A DNA stretch of 64,000 nt from Nioella sediminis (GCF_001879695.1 NZ_MNBL01000115.1:1-64000), one strand, 5' to 3'; positions 45,552 to 55,931 are shown, counted from the stretch's first letter. A program made the numbers and translations. The notes: generated by a model from the sequence alone, not told the origin.

Positions 45552-47114
45552 TCAGCGCAGCCAGACCTCGACACGCCGGTTCACCGCGCGCCCTGCCTCG
45601 CTGTCGTCGCAGGCCATGGGCAGCGCTTCGCCAAACCCCGCGACCCGCAAGGTGACGCGGTTCAGGTCGCCCTCTTCCGCTGCAGCGATAACCGCCAGCC
45701 GCACCGCTTCGGCCCGCCCGCGTGACAGGCGCAGATTGGCCCCGGCACTGCCCTGCCCGTCGGAAAAACCCACGAACACCAGTTCACGCCCATCAAAGGC
45801 CCCCCGTTCAATCGCCCGCGCCAGCCGCGACACTGCGGACAGAGACTGTGGGTCAAGCTCGGTCGTGCCTTCCTCGAACCGCAGCGTCGTCGACAGGCGT
45901 TCTGCCCCGGACATGGCGGTGACGAGGTCTTGCAAATCCTCCAGCGCAATCTCCTCACCTGCTGCGATCACCGCATTGGCCAGCCGCTCCCCCTGTGTGG
46001 CCAGCGGTTGTAGGGTGATCCCCTGATTGACGAAGCCAAGGCGGCGGATCACCCGGTCGGCCTCGGCGCTTTCGAAGAACCGCATGAAATCGCGCACCAG
46101 TTGCGGCATACGCCGAACCGGAAGGTACATCAGCAAGGGCGCGGTCAGCGGGTAGTCTTCGGATTTCAGGCTGCTCGCCGTAGCGTGCTGAACGAAGCCG
46201 CAGGCGCCGCGCAGAGGCAGCATGCGGGCATTGCCGGTGCGGGAAAATCGCCCGATGCCGATGGCATAGGGGTCGCGGGCCACGGCGTCGGCAAGGTCGG
46301 TGGCGTCGCTATGCCGTTCAGCGCGATCACTGGCGTTCAGCCCGAACGGCGACATGATCCGCACCGCGACGTCCTGCGCATGGCCGCTTTCGGGATCCAT
46401 CAGGTGCAGCGCAATGGGGGCATCCGGGCCGCCGATCTGCTGCCAATTGCTGATCTCTCCTGCGAAGATACGGGCCAGGTCCTCCAGCGACAGGGCATCG
46501 ACGGGGTTGCTGGCCGCGACCAGCGGCACCAATGCATCCAGCGCCAGAACCCGGCTGCGCGCGACCATGGACAGATCGCCCTGATCGGCGGCTTCTGCGG
46601 CGTCTTCCTCTGCTTCATCGGGTTCCCGCAGCGCAAGCGCCACATCGGTATCCCGGTCCAGCAGCGCCTGAAGACCCGCATCGGTGGTGGTCGAGGTCAC
46701 GTAGAACCGGGCGGCGAGCACCTCATCCTCCCCGCGCATCAGGGCAAAGAGCGAGCGGTTTTCCGCAAGGATCTGCCGCCGGACGGTCATGTCACGGGCG
46801 GCAGCGAAGCGTTCGATGAGGGCGGGGAAGAGTTGCTCGGCAATCACCGGCGCCCCCATGAACCGCACCTCGGCCACGTAGTTCTGCAAATCCGGGCAGC
46901 CGGGGCCCCGACAGGTGACGCCCTGCGCATTGACGGTCAGCGGTCCGAAGATCGAGTCGATCCGGTAATATTCGCCGTCGAACCCTATGATCGTGCCCGA
47001 CAATTCCACCGATCCATCGAGCGAACGAAGCTCCACATCCTGGGCGGAGGCGAAGCAGGTCGTCATCAAAACGGTAAGAGCGGCCAAAACGGCCGCCCTG
47101 ACTTGAACAATCAT
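45552..47114 (-). CDS. Substrate-binding-protein-like / OmpA-domain fusion
   Basis: 520 residues. Signal peptide 1-24. A small beta region (25-75) precedes a PstS-like periplasmic binding fold (about 80-350, including LSLEDLARIFAGEISNWQQIGG). A C-terminal OmpA peptidoglycan-binding domain (about 400-520) has the LSRGRAEAVRLAV and NRRVEVWLR motifs. Probably a cell-wall-tethered periplasmic binding protein. No transporter genes are adjacent. Whether it binds phosphate cannot be judged from sequence. Confidence 0.75.
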   Translation of the reverse strand: MIVQVRAAVLAALTVLMTTCFASAQDVELRSLDGSVELSGTIIGFDGEYYRIDSIFGPLTVNAQGVTCRGPGCPDLQNYVAEVRFMGAPVIAEQLFPALIERFAAARDMTVRRQILAENRSLFALMRGEDEVLAARFYVTSTTTDAGLQALLDRDTDVALALREPDEAEEDAAEAADQGDLSMVARSRVLALDALVPLVAASNPVDALSLEDLARIFAGEISNWQQIGGPDAPIALHLMDPESGHAQDVAVRIMSPFGLNASDRAERHSDATDLADAVARDPYAIGIGRFSRTGNARMLPLRGACGFVQHATASSLKSEDYPLTAPLLMYLPVRRMPQLVRDFMRFFESAEADRVIRRLGFVNQGITLQPLATQGERLANAVIAAGEEIALEDLQDLVTAMSGAERLSTTLRFEEGTTELDPQSLSAVSRLARAIERGAFDGRELVFVGFSDGQGSAGANLRLSRGRAEAVRLAVIAAAEEGDLNRVTLRVAGFGEALPMACDDSEAGRAVNRRVEVWLR

Positions 47115-47135
47115 GAAGCGTGGTGCCGGTGAAGA

Positions 47136-48161
47136 TCAGTTTGAAGCGACTCTCAGGTCATGCAGCAGATTTTGCAACACCAGATAGTCTCCCACAGCGT
47201 CACAGCCCGGAAGGGTGAAGGTCAGCTCGATGACCGCAACGCGCCCGTCTTCTTCCAGTTCGAGGGTCCGGGCCAGCGTATCCTGCCCACAGTTTGCCTC
47301 GGTCACCGGGGCCTCGATGGACAGGCGCACGTTGCCGTTTCCATCCAGCGTGTCGCGCGGGAAGGAATAGATTTGCGCAAGCATCGGGTTCTCGACATCG
47401 GCGCTTCCCACCTGCATGACGAACCCGCCTTCACCGGCTACGGCCCGATCCACGCTGCCGGCGTGATCCAGCCAGATATGACCGGGATCGCCATAGGTGG
47501 CGCCGAATTCCATGGCGTGCAGTTCCAGCGCGCGATCTTCGTTCCATTGCAGGCCGACACGGTAGTAGCTGTCGAGATCCGGCACGATGGCAAGAGAGGA
47601 GTCGCTGGCACCGTCGGGCATGCGGACGGTGAAGAAGGCCGGGTTTTCAAAGACCGGCACATCCATGGTCAACAGGCCCATCACATCAGTGCGACCCGTC
47701 AGGTTCAGACCGGAATGCTCGATGATCACCCGCGAATGGGGCTGGCAGGGGTCCATGATATCGAGCGCCACGATGGCACCTTCGCTGGCCGAGGTGCTGA
47801 CGGTCAAACCGCAAGGCAGGCCGAAGGGGCTGAGCGCCTGATCGGTCATGGTGGTGGCATCCGATGCCTGAGCGAGCCGTTGCGGCTGCGGCAAGGCGGG
47901 CGCTTCGGGTGCCTCCACGGGCAGGGCAAGGGCCGGGGCCGGGGTCTCAATCGGGGTACTTGCCCCGTTTGATCCGGTGCTGGCGGATGTCAGAACCGTT
48001 ACCTCGGGCTCTGCGCTTGCCTGGCCCTGGATCAGCTCTCGCATGGTTTCGATGTTCAGCGGGCGAATGTTGGAGGAACGCGCCTCGGTCATCAGCGCGC
48101 CAAAGGTCAGCGCACCCAATCCGATGGTCGCAATGGCAATAATACGGGGCGAGATATTCAT
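47136..48161 (-). CDS. Hypothetical secreted or anchored protein
   Basis: 341 residues from ATG 48159-48161 with GGAG upstream. An N-terminal hydrophobic helix (IIAIATIGLGALTFGAL) acts as leader or anchor, then a Pro/Ala-rich linker (about 55-105), then a beta-rich domain with paired cysteines (GLPCGLTV...DPCQPH, and EANCGQ...LPGCDAV). It lies 21 bp upstream of the OmpA-fusion gene, so the two are cotranscribed envelope proteins. I do not recognise the family. Confidence 0.65.
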   Translation of the reverse strand: MNISPRIIAIATIGLGALTFGALMTEARSSNIRPLNIETMRELIQGQASAEPEVTVLTSASTGSNGASTPIETPAPALALPVEAPEAPALPQPQRLAQASDATTMTDQALSPFGLPCGLTVSTSASEGAIVALDIMDPCQPHSRVIIEHSGLNLTGRTDVMGLLTMDVPVFENPAFFTVRMPDGASDSSLAIVPDLDSYYRVGLQWNEDRALELHAMEFGATYGDPGHIWLDHAGSVDRAVAGEGGFVMQVGSADVENPMLAQIYSFPRDTLDGNGNVRLSIEAPVTEANCGQDTLARTLELEEDGRVAVIELTFTLPGCDAVGDYLVLQNLLHDLRVASN

Positions 48162-48242
48162 GACGGTCTCCGGCTCACTACCCGGAAACAATCCCGCTCA
48201 ATTGGGGCGATATTGCGGAGATGCGGGGGAAATGCAGGGGAA

Positions 48243-49061
48243 TCAGGTGCTGCGGTCGCCAAGGCTGTCCAGATAGGCGGCAAAACTGAACCGGCTTGTG
48301 ACGAGCGCAGAGAACGCGTCGAACACCGCCTGCGGATCGAAGGGCGTGTCAGAGCCGAGCAGGTGGTAATGCAGCCCGGCCTCGAACCCCGGATCGAGCG
48401 GTTCAGAGACAACGGGCGTCCCACAGACATAGGCGCTGAGAAGGCGAGGCGCTTCGGTATAGATGCCGTCCTCGAAATGGATATTGAGAACGGCGCTATG
48501 GGCACGGATCATCTGATCCAGATCGTCGAAGAAGGTGCCATCCGCGACCATAGCCACCTTGAACCGGTCGATGCCTTGCAACACGCCCTTGCGCCGTTTG
48601 CCACCGGTCCAGCCGAAGAACAGGATCTCGTCTCGCGTGGGCGGCGTGTAGGGGTGAGGGGTGGCGGGGAATATATGCGGGCCAAAGCTCAACTTGCGGC
48701 GGTTTTTTGGCAGCCCAAGTTCTGCGTCATAGAAGGCGGTATTATAGGCCGACAGGTCCAGTACCCGATGCGACCGGCGCACGGCCTTGAGGATGCGTTG
48801 CAGGTTGGACCGTTTACGTGAGGGCCAGAGCGCGGCGCCACCGGCCTCGAAAAGCTGCTCGGTCTGAATCGCTATGCGAAAGCCGGGGCGGGACCAGGCA
48901 TCGCCGAACTCCTGATGCACGCCGCAATAGACCGTGGTGGGCGGCCCGTCGCAGGCCGCGTCCGGCAACCCGTTCAGAATATCGCGTGCCATCTGGTCCA
49001 GGACCGGGTGGACTGACAGAAAAGTCAGGCTGCCACGGGTCCGCTCGAACAGCTCCGCCAT
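48243..49061 (-). CDS. Glycosyltransferase-like hypothetical protein
   Basis: 272 residues, no signal peptide. A C-terminal segment IYTEAPRLLSAYVCGTPVVSEPLDPG resembles the nucleotide-sugar half of GT-B glycosyltransferases (E-x7-E type region), with FFGWTGGKRRKGV before it. The N-terminal half is not recognisable. Distant GT-B relative is the best guess. It begins 24 bp from the secA stop on the same strand. Confidence 0.5.
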   Translation of the reverse strand: MAELFERTRGSLTFLSVHPVLDQMARDILNGLPDAACDGPPTTVYCGVHQEFGDAWSRPGFRIAIQTEQLFEAGGAALWPSRKRSNLQRILKAVRRSHRVLDLSAYNTAFYDAELGLPKNRRKLSFGPHIFPATPHPYTPPTRDEILFFGWTGGKRRKGVLQGIDRFKVAMVADGTFFDDLDQMIRAHSAVLNIHFEDGIYTEAPRLLSAYVCGTPVVSEPLDPGFEAGLHYHLLGSDTPFDPQAVFDAFSALVTSRFSFAAYLDSLGDRST

Positions 49062-49085
49062 GTCAGCCTGCCTGTCTTGTCCCGG

Positions 49086-51803
49086 TCACAGGCGGCCGTG
49101 ACAGTGCTTGAACTTCTTGCCAGACCCACAGGGGCAGGCATCGTTGCGGCCGGGATTGCCCCACGTATCGGGATTGTTTTCGTCGAAACCGGGCGCGGCG
49201 TTGGAATCCGGGTCCGGCCCCGCTGCGGCGGCAGAGGCAGCGTCGGCAGCGTCCAGAGCGGCAGCCTGGGTCGCGGCCTGACGTTCCTGCATCTGGCGCA
49301 TGATTTCCTGCTGCTGTTCCGGGGTCAGTGGCTGAATGCGGCTCAGCTTCTCGGTCACATCTGCGCGCAACCCGTCGAGCATCATCTCGAACAGCTGGAA
49401 GCCCTCGGTCTTGTATTCGTTCAGCGGATCGCGCTGCGCGTAGCCCCGGAAACCGACGACCGAGCGCAGATGTTCCAGCGTCAGCAGATGTTCGCGCCAT
49501 TTGGTGTCGATGGTCTGCAACAGAAGCTGCTTCTCGATCTGGCGCATGTTTTCCGGGCCGAAATCCACGGCTTTCTTCGCCATTTGCTCGTCCGAGGCCT
49601 GCGCAATGCGTTCGCGCATCACGTCATCATCAACGCCTTCTTCATCACCCCATGCCTGTACCGGCAGATCCAGCGCCATGGCCTTCTTGATGGCCTCGTG
49701 CAGGCCGTCCGTGTCCCACTGATCGGCATAAGACCGCGGCGGCATGTAGGTTTCGATGATATCGTCAATCACCTGATGGCGCATGTCGCGGGTGATTTCG
49801 TTGATATCCTCGGCGGCCATGATCTCCAGCCGCTGGCCGAAAATGGCCTTTCGCTGGTCGTTCATCACGTCATCGAACTTGAGCAGTTGTTTCCGGATGT
49901 CGAAGTTGCGGCCTTCAACCTTGGCCTGTGCCCGTTCCAGAGACTTGTTCACCCAGGGGTGAACGATGGCTTCGCCCTCCTGAAGCCCGAGCGTGGACAG
50001 CATCTTGTCCAGCCGTTCGGACCCGAAGATGCGCATCAGGTCATCTTCCAGCGACAGGAAGAAGCTGGACCGGCCTGGGTCCCCCTGACGGCCTGACCGG
50101 CCGCGCAGCTGGTTGTCGATGCGGCGGCTTTCGTGGCGTTCAGTGGCCAGAACAAACAGCCCACCTGCGTCCTTCACGGCCTGTTCATCGGCTTCATGCG
50201 CCTCTTCGATACGCGCGCGGATCTCATCGGGGTGGCCTTCGGGATCGGCGGCGATGGCCTCCATGATCTTGAACTCGACATTGCCGCCGAGTTTGATGTC
50301 GGTGCCGCGACCAGCCATGTTGGTGGCGATGGTCACGGCCCCAAGTTTGCCCGCATCGGCAACGATCTGCGCTTCCTGTTCGTGCTGGCGCGCGTTCAGG
50401 ATGTTGTGGGGCAGCTTGGCCTGGGTCAGCATCTGGCCCAACATTTCCGATTTCTCGATGGATGTGGTGCCGACCAGAACCGGCTGGCCCTTTTCATGGG
50501 CGGCGCGGATTTCCTCGACGATGGCTTCGTATTTCTCGCGCCCCGTGCGGTAGACCTTGTCATCCTCGTCGATCCGGGCGATCGGACGGTTGGTGGGCAC
50601 CTCGACCACGCCAAGACCGTAGATCGACATGAATTCCTCGGCCTCGGTCGCGGCGGTGCCGGTCATGCCGCCAAGCTTGTCATAAAGGCGGAAGTAGTTC
50701 TGGAAGGTCACGCTGGCCAGCGTCACGTTTTCGGGCTGGATGCTGACACCCTCCTTCGCCTCGATTGCCTGATGCAGACCATCGGACAGGCGGCGGCCCG
50801 CCATCATGCGGCCGGTGAATTCGTCGATCAGCACCACCTCGCCGCCACGGACGATATACTCCTTGTCCTTGGTGAAGGTCTTGTGGGCGCGCAGCGCGTT
50901 CGTTGCGTGGTGCACGATGGTGGTGGATTCCGGGTCATAGAGGCTTTGCCCCTCAGGCAGGATGCCGACCTCCAGCAGTTTTTCTTCCAGGAAATCGTTG
51001 CCCTCGTCGGTATAGGTCACCTGACGGGTCTTTTCGTCATGGGTGTAATGCTCGTCCTGAATGAACGGCATCACCTCGTTCATCTTTGTGTAGAGGTCAG
51101 AGCGGTCATCGGACGGGCCCGAGATGATCAGCGGGGTCCGCGCCTCGTCGATCAGGATCGAGTCCACCTCGTCGACAATCGCGAAGTTGTGACCGCGCTG
51201 CGCCATGTCCGACAGGTTGGCGCGCATGTTGTCGCGCAGGTAGTCGAAGCCAAGCTCGTTATTGGTCGCGTAGGTGATATCGGCCTTGTAGGCCTCGCGC
51301 TTTTCGGCGTCGGGCTGACGCGGGTAGACGACGCCGGTGGTCATGCCAAGCGCGGTGTAGACCTTGCTCATCCACTCGGCGTCCCGCTTGGCGAGGTAGT
51401 CGTTGACGGTAACGATGTGCACGCCCTTGCCGGTCAGCGCGTTCAGATAGGCGGGGAAGGTGGCGACGAGGGTCTTGCCCTCACCCGTCTTCATCTCGGA
51501 AATATTGCCCTGATGCAGGAAGATTCCGCCCATAAGCTGCACGTCGAAAGCCCGCAGGCCAAGGGCGCGGCGGGCGGCTTCGCGGCAGTTTGCGAAGGCT
51601 TCGGGCAGCAGGTCGTCCAGGCTTTCGCCATTCTGAGCCCGGTTCCGCAGTTCGGCTGTCTTTTCAACGATCTGCGTGTCGGTGAGCTTCTCGAACTCGG
51701 GCTCCAGCGCGTTGATCTTTTCGACAGTGGGGCGCGTGTTTTTGACCTTGCGATCATTGGGCGTGCCGAAGACCTTCTTCGCGAGTGTTCCGAGACCGAG
51801 CAT
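49086..51803 (-). CDS. secA: Preprotein translocase ATPase SecA
   Basis: 905 residues from ATG 51801-51803 ([13 protein letters not shown]), preferred over an upstream in-frame start that would add 36 unrelated residues. Walker A MKTGEGKT at 104-111, DEAD-type [15 protein letters not shown], and the C-terminal SecB/zinc motif [14 protein letters not shown]. Drives Sec-dependent export through SecYEG. Divergent from the prolyl isomerase gene across 216 bp in which I see no other gene. Confidence 0.97.
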   Translation of the reverse strand: MLGLGTLAKKVFGTPNDRKVKNTRPTVEKINALEPEFEKLTDTQIVEKTAELRNRAQNGESLDDLLPEAFANCREAARRALGLRAFDVQLMGGIFLHQGNISEMKTGEGKTLVATFPAYLNALTGKGVHIVTVNDYLAKRDAEWMSKVYTALGMTTGVVYPRQPDAEKREAYKADITYATNNELGFDYLRDNMRANLSDMAQRGHNFAIVDEVDSILIDEARTPLIISGPSDDRSDLYTKMNEVMPFIQDEHYTHDEKTRQVTYTDEGNDFLEEKLLEVGILPEGQSLYDPESTTIVHHATNALRAHKTFTKDKEYIVRGGEVVLIDEFTGRMMAGRRLSDGLHQAIEAKEGVSIQPENVTLASVTFQNYFRLYDKLGGMTGTAATEAEEFMSIYGLGVVEVPTNRPIARIDEDDKVYRTGREKYEAIVEEIRAAHEKGQPVLVGTTSIEKSEMLGQMLTQAKLPHNILNARQHEQEAQIVADAGKLGAVTIATNMAGRGTDIKLGGNVEFKIMEAIAADPEGHPDEIRARIEEAHEADEQAVKDAGGLFVLATERHESRRIDNQLRGRSGRQGDPGRSSFFLSLEDDLMRIFGSERLDKMLSTLGLQEGEAIVHPWVNKSLERAQAKVEGRNFDIRKQLLKFDDVMNDQRKAIFGQRLEIMAAEDINEITRDMRHQVIDDIIETYMPPRSYADQWDTDGLHEAIKKAMALDLPVQAWGDEEGVDDDVMRERIAQASDEQMAKKAVDFGPENMRQIEKQLLLQTIDTKWREHLLTLEHLRSVVGFRGYAQRDPLNEYKTEGFQLFEMMLDGLRADVTEKLSRIQPLTPEQQQEIMRQMQERQAATQAAALDAADAASAAAAGPDPDSNAAPGFDENNPDTWGNPGRNDACPCGSGKKFKHCHGRL

Positions 51804-52019
51804 ATGTTTATCGCCTTCCGCGCCGTCACGCCGCGTGTTGCGGCTGCAATCTGCCAAACCTTTGGGCATCGGGTTGTCCGGCACCTTGCGGGCGTCTAAA
51901 ACGACCCCCAAGTCAGGCCGGGCCCCAATGCCAAACCAGAGTTGGACATAAGGGGCTGTCGGAAATGTGTCAACGCGGCCGGGAGTCCTTCGCGGCCATC
52001 CAACATGGGAAACTCTTCA

Positions 52020-52853
52020 ATGACGAAACGAATTCTTGCCGGTGCGGCCCTGTCCGCGCTTATGATCACACCCGCCATGGCGCAGGATGCGGACACGGTG
52101 CTTGCAACGATCAACGGTCAGGACATCACGCTTGGCCATATCATCGTGGCGCATTCGCAACTGCCCGAGCAATATCAGGCGCTGCCCGATGACGTGTTGC
52201 TGACTGGCATTCTGGAACAGCTGGTGCAGCAGGAAATCGTGGCCACCGCCGCGCGGGACGACCTGTCCGCCGCCATGCGTCTTGGGCTGGAAAACGAAGA
52301 ACGCGCCTATGTCGCAGCCCTGACGCTGGACGAGATCGCCCTGGCCGAGATTCCGGCAGAAGAATTGCAGGCCGCCTATGACGCCGAATTCGGCGAGATG
52401 GAGGCCGTCACCGAATACAACGCCTCGCACATCCTGGTGGAAACCCAGGAAGAGGCGCTGGCGCTGGTCGAGGAACTGGAAGGCGGCGCAGACTTCGCGG
52501 AACTGGCGCGTGAACACTCCACCGGCCCCTCCGGCCCCAATGGCGGGCAGCTTGGCTGGTTCACAGCCGGCATGATGGTGCCGTCCTTCGAAGAAGCGGT
52601 CTTTGCGCTGGAAGTCGGCGAGGTCTCGCCCCCCGTCGAAACCCGCTTCGGCTGGCACGTCGTCATCCTGAATGACAGCCGCGACCAGGCTGCCCCGGCG
52701 CTGGAAGAGGTGCGCGAGCAGCTGGAAGAGGGACTGCGCCAGGCCCGCGTCGATGCGCATATCGAATCCCTGACCGCAGCGGCCGAAATCGACCGTCCGG
52801 AGCTTGACATTGACCCGGCTCTGATCCGCAATCTCGATCTGCTGGACAACTGA
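52020..52853 (+). CDS. Periplasmic peptidyl-prolyl isomerase (parvulin/SurA-PrsA type)
   Basis: 277 residues from ATG 52020. Signal peptide 1-22 (LAGAALSALMITPAMAQ). An N-terminal SurA-like helical part, then a rotamase domain (about 130-230: NASHILVETQEEALALVEEL, GGQLGWFTAGMMVPSFEEAV, TRFGWHVVIL). Assists folding of exported proteins, which suits its place opposite secA. argJ starts 19 bp after the stop. Confidence 0.88.
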   Translation: MTKRILAGAALSALMITPAMAQDADTVLATINGQDITLGHIIVAHSQLPEQYQALPDDVLLTGILEQLVQQEIVATAARDDLSAAMRLGLENEERAYVAALTLDEIALAEIPAEELQAAYDAEFGEMEAVTEYNASHILVETQEEALALVEELEGGADFAELAREHSTGPSGPNGGQLGWFTAGMMVPSFEEAVFALEVGEVSPPVETRFGWHVVILNDSRDQAAPALEEVREQLEEGLRQARVDAHIESLTAAAEIDRPELDIDPALIRNLDLLDN

Positions 52854-52872
52854 TTTGCCACAAGGGGCGGGC

Positions 52873-54261
52873 ATGGCCAAGAAAGACAAGAAGGCGAAAC
52901 ACGGCAAGGCAACCGGAGAGGTGGCCGAGCTGAAACGCAAGCTGAACAAACTGCGCAAGAAGCTCAAGGCCGAGCGAGAGAGCACTGAGGCCAGCCCACC
53001 CGCGACAACACCGGCGCCCGCGGTTTCCCCGCTGGCGCCGAAGGACGGGTTCCCGTCGATTCCGCCTATCGAGGGCCTGCGCCTGTCGGGTGTTGCCGCT
53101 GGCGTGAAATACAAGGGCCGCAAGGATGTTATGCTAGCGGAACTTGCGCCCGGCAGCACGATTGCGGGCGTCTTTACGCGGTCGTCCACCCGGTCCGCGC
53201 CGGTGCTGGATTGCGAGGCCAAGCTTGCAGCGCTGAAACCCGGCGCGGCCAAGGGCTTTGCCTTTATCGTCAACGCGGGCAATTCCAACGCCTTCACCGG
53301 CCATGCCGGGCAGCAGACCGTGGACGAGGTCACCGGATCGCTGGCGCAGATGATGAACCTGCCCAAGGGGCATGTGTTTTCATCCTCCACCGGCGTGATC
53401 GGGCAACCTCTGCCGCCCGAAAAGATCACCCATGCCCTGACCGACCTGCGCGACGGGCTTGCCGAGGGCAACTGGGAAGACGCCGCGCGCGCCATCATGA
53501 CGACCGACACCTTCCCCAAGGGCGCGGTTCGCCAGGTGGAACTGGACGGCCAGACCGTGACGATCGCGGGCTTTGCCAAGGGATCGGGCATGATCGCGCC
53601 GGATATGGCGACGATGTTGGGCTATGTCTTCACCGATGCCGCCGTGACGCAACCTGCGCTTCAGGCGATGCTGAAATCCGGCACGAATGTCAGCTTCAAC
53701 GCGGTGACGGTGGACAGCGACACCTCGACATCTGATACGGTTCTGGTTGCCGCCACCGGCATGGCTGGCAATAGCCCGATCACATCCGCCCGGACCGAGG
53801 CGGGGCGGGCCTTTGCCGCAGGGCTGACCGAGGTGTTGCAGGATCTCGCGTTGCAGATCGTGCGGGATGGCGAGGGCGCGACGAAACTGGTCGAGGTTCG
53901 TGTGACCGGGGCGAAATCCGCCCGCGATGCCGACAAGGTGGCCCGCGCGATTGCCAATTCGCCGTTGGTGAAAACGGCGATTGCGGGCGAAGATCCCAAC
54001 TGGGGCCGGATCGTCATGGCCGTGGGCAAATCGGGCGCTGCGGCGGATCGGGATCTGCTGAACATCCGTTTTGGCGAAATCCTCGTGGCTGAAAAAGGCT
54101 GGGTCGCGGAAAGCTATACGGAAGAGGCGGGCGCGGCCTACATGAAACAGGAAGAACTGGTCGTTGCCGTGGATATGGGTCTTGGCAGCGGCGAGGCGAC
54201 AGTCTGGACCTGCGACCTGACCCATCAATACATCACCATCAACGCGGATTACCGATCTTGA
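52873..54261 (+). CDS. argJ: Bifunctional ornithine acetyltransferase / N-acetylglutamate synthase
   Basis: 462 residues from ATG 52873 with GGGGCGGG upstream. The ArgJ body (about 60-462) has the autocleavage site APDMATML, with Thr247 as nucleophile of the beta chain. Unusual is the N-terminal ~55-residue extension, very Lys-rich and coiled-coil-like (KRKLNKLRKKLKAER) with a Pro/Ala linker; standard ArgJ is about 405 residues. Transfers acetyl from N-acetylornithine to glutamate in arginine synthesis. Confidence 0.93.
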   Translation: MAKKDKKAKHGKATGEVAELKRKLNKLRKKLKAERESTEASPPATTPAPAVSPLAPKDGFPSIPPIEGLRLSGVAAGVKYKGRKDVMLAELAPGSTIAGVFTRSSTRSAPVLDCEAKLAALKPGAAKGFAFIVNAGNSNAFTGHAGQQTVDEVTGSLAQMMNLPKGHVFSSSTGVIGQPLPPEKITHALTDLRDGLAEGNWEDAARAIMTTDTFPKGAVRQVELDGQTVTIAGFAKGSGMIAPDMATMLGYVFTDAAVTQPALQAMLKSGTNVSFNAVTVDSDTSTSDTVLVAATGMAGNSPITSARTEAGRAFAAGLTEVLQDLALQIVRDGEGATKLVEVRVTGAKSARDADKVARAIANSPLVKTAIAGEDPNWGRIVMAVGKSGAAADRDLLNIRFGEILVAEKGWVAESYTEEAGAAYMKQEELVVAVDMGLGSGEATVWTCDLTHQYITINADYRS

Positions 54262-54656
54262 AAACCGTTCTGGTGTCCGCCGTTGCGCTGATCGACCCTG
54301 ACGGGCGCGTGCTGCTGGCACAGCGCCCCGAGGGCAAGTCGATGGCCGGCCTGTGGGAGTTTCCGGGCGGCAAGGTCGAACCGGGCGAAACGCCCGAGGC
54401 GGCGCTGATCCGCGAGCTGCACGAGGAACTGGGCATCGACACCTGGGAAAGCTGCCTGGCCCCACTGACCTTCGCCAGCCACACATATGACGACTTCCAC
54501 CTGTTGATGCCGCTCTTTGCCTGCCGCAAATGGCAGGGCATCGTTACGGCGCAGGAAGGGCAGCAGTTGGCCTGGGTCCGGGCGGCTCAATTGCGGGATT
54601 ACCCGATGCCTCCAGCAGACATTCCCCTGATCCCGATCCTTCGCGATTGGCTGTAA
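54258..54656 (+). CDS. mutT: 8-oxo-dGTP diphosphatase (MutT), TTG start
   Basis: 132 residues. The Nudix box starts at GGKVEPGETPEAALIRELHEE (23-residue consensus intact). The start is TTG at 54258, overlapping the argJ stop as TTGA; no in-frame ATG precedes the Nudix strand. Cleans oxidised guanine nucleotides. Translationally coupled to argJ. Confidence 0.92.
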   Translation: MKTVLVSAVALIDPDGRVLLAQRPEGKSMAGLWEFPGGKVEPGETPEAALIRELHEELGIDTWESCLAPLTFASHTYDDFHLLMPLFACRKWQGIVTAQEGQQLAWVRAAQLRDYPMPPADIPLIPILRDWL

Positions 54657-54762
54657 ATAGCCATTTCCCCCACAAACCTATCCATTGGGATGGCCGCAAA
54701 CCTAGTGACTTTCTACCAGAATCGCTTAACGTGATCACTTCACTCGGCTCTGGGGAGAGGCC

Positions 54763-54894
54763 ATGATCAAGACCATCGTCATCGGGTCCTGCGTTTCCGT
54801 GCAGGGCACATTCGTTAAGGCGCTTGCGAACGGGCATGTTGTCGTGCGGGTCGGCCAGACCGAATTCGCTGGCCGCCCGGTGGTTGCCGCCTAG
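54763..54894 (+). CDS. Small conserved-looking protein, 43 aa
   Basis: Starts MIKTIVIGSCVSVQGTFVKA at ATG 54763, with GGGGAGAGG 3-10 nt upstream, and ends with TAG at 54892. The sequence looks like a small beta-barrel or nucleotide-associated peptide (VSVQG, GHVVVRVGQ). I recall similar short proteins beside hemH in Rhodobacterales but cannot name a family. Its stop codon overlaps that of hemH on the other strand: the four bases CTAG serve both. The 106-bp gap before it shows a GTGATCAC palindrome and no other gene. Confidence 0.6.
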   Translation: MIKTIVIGSCVSVQGTFVKALANGHVVVRVGQTEFAGRPVVAA

Positions 54895-55931
54895 ATCCAG
54901 CCAGACAGGTTTACGTCGATCACGTCCGCGAGGGCAGAGATGTGAGCCGCCTCGTCGTTGAGGCACGGGATATAGGTAAACTGTTCTCCGCCGGCCTCTT
55001 CGAAGCTTTCCTTGATCTCTTCGTTGATCTCTTCCAGCGTCTCGATGCAATCGGCTGAGAAGGCAGGCGCAATGACAGCGATCCGCTTTTTGCCCGCCTC
55101 CGCCAGCCGCGCGACCTCCTCGACCGTGTAGGGTTTCAGCCATTCCTCGGGCCCGAATTTCGACTGGAAGGTGGTGACGATCTGGCTCTTGTCCCAGCCC
55201 AACCGCTCGCGCAGCAGACGCGTCGTCTTCTGGCATTGGCAGTGGTAGGGATCGCCCTGCATCAGGTAGCGTTCCGGCATCCCGTGATAGGAGGCGACCA
55301 GAATGTCCGGTTTCTCTTCCATCGCCGCATAGGCCTTCTCCACCGATCCGGCCAGCGCCTCCACGTAAGACGGATGATCGAAATAGGCGGGCAGGGTGCG
55401 GACCGATGGCTGCCATGCCTCTTCCATCAGCGCGCGGAAGAACTGGTCATTCGCAGTGGCGGAGGTTGCACCGGCATATTGCGGGTAGAGCGGCACGAAC
55501 AGGATCTTGTCGCAGCCCGCCTCGACCATCGCCCGCACCTTCGATTTCGTCGACGGGTTGCCGTAGCGCATGCAGAAATCGACCATCACCCTGTCGCCGT
55601 GCCGTTCCTGCATCTCGGCGACCATCTTGGCGGTCTGATCCTTGGTGATGGTCATCAGCGGGCTTTCGCCCTTGTCGTGATTCCAGATCGACTTGTAGGC
55701 CGCGCCGGAACTGAAGGGCCGCTTGGTCAGGATGATCGCCTGAAGGATCGGCTGCCATTTCCAGGCGGGGTAGTCGATCACGCGCTTGTCCGACAGGAAC
55801 TCGTTCAGATAGCGGCGCATCGGCCAGTAGCTGTAATCGTCGGGCGTACCGAGATTGGCGAGCAGGACGCCGATCTTCCCGAATTTGACGGGCGGATGGT
55901 CTGCGGGGGCGTGCGGCAGAGCTTGGGTCAT
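54891..55931 (-). CDS. hemH: Ferrochelatase
   Basis: 346 residues. N-terminal GVLLANLGTPD, catalytic His in SYHGMPERYLMQGDPYHCQCQ, and FVPLYPQYAGATSA. Inserts Fe2+ into protoporphyrin IX, the last step of haem synthesis. The ATG overlaps the stop of the upstream NDUFAF5-like gene by 4 bp, so they are coupled. Confidence 0.95.
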   Translation of the reverse strand: MTQALPHAPADHPPVKFGKIGVLLANLGTPDDYSYWPMRRYLNEFLSDKRVIDYPAWKWQPILQAIILTKRPFSSGAAYKSIWNHDKGESPLMTITKDQTAKMVAEMQERHGDRVMVDFCMRYGNPSTKSKVRAMVEAGCDKILFVPLYPQYAGATSATANDQFFRALMEEAWQPSVRTLPAYFDHPSYVEALAGSVEKAYAAMEEKPDILVASYHGMPERYLMQGDPYHCQCQKTTRLLRERLGWDKSQIVTTFQSKFGPEEWLKPYTVEEVARLAEAGKKRIAVIAPAFSADCIETLEEINEEIKESFEEAGGEQFTYIPCLNDEAAHISALADVIDVNLSGWI

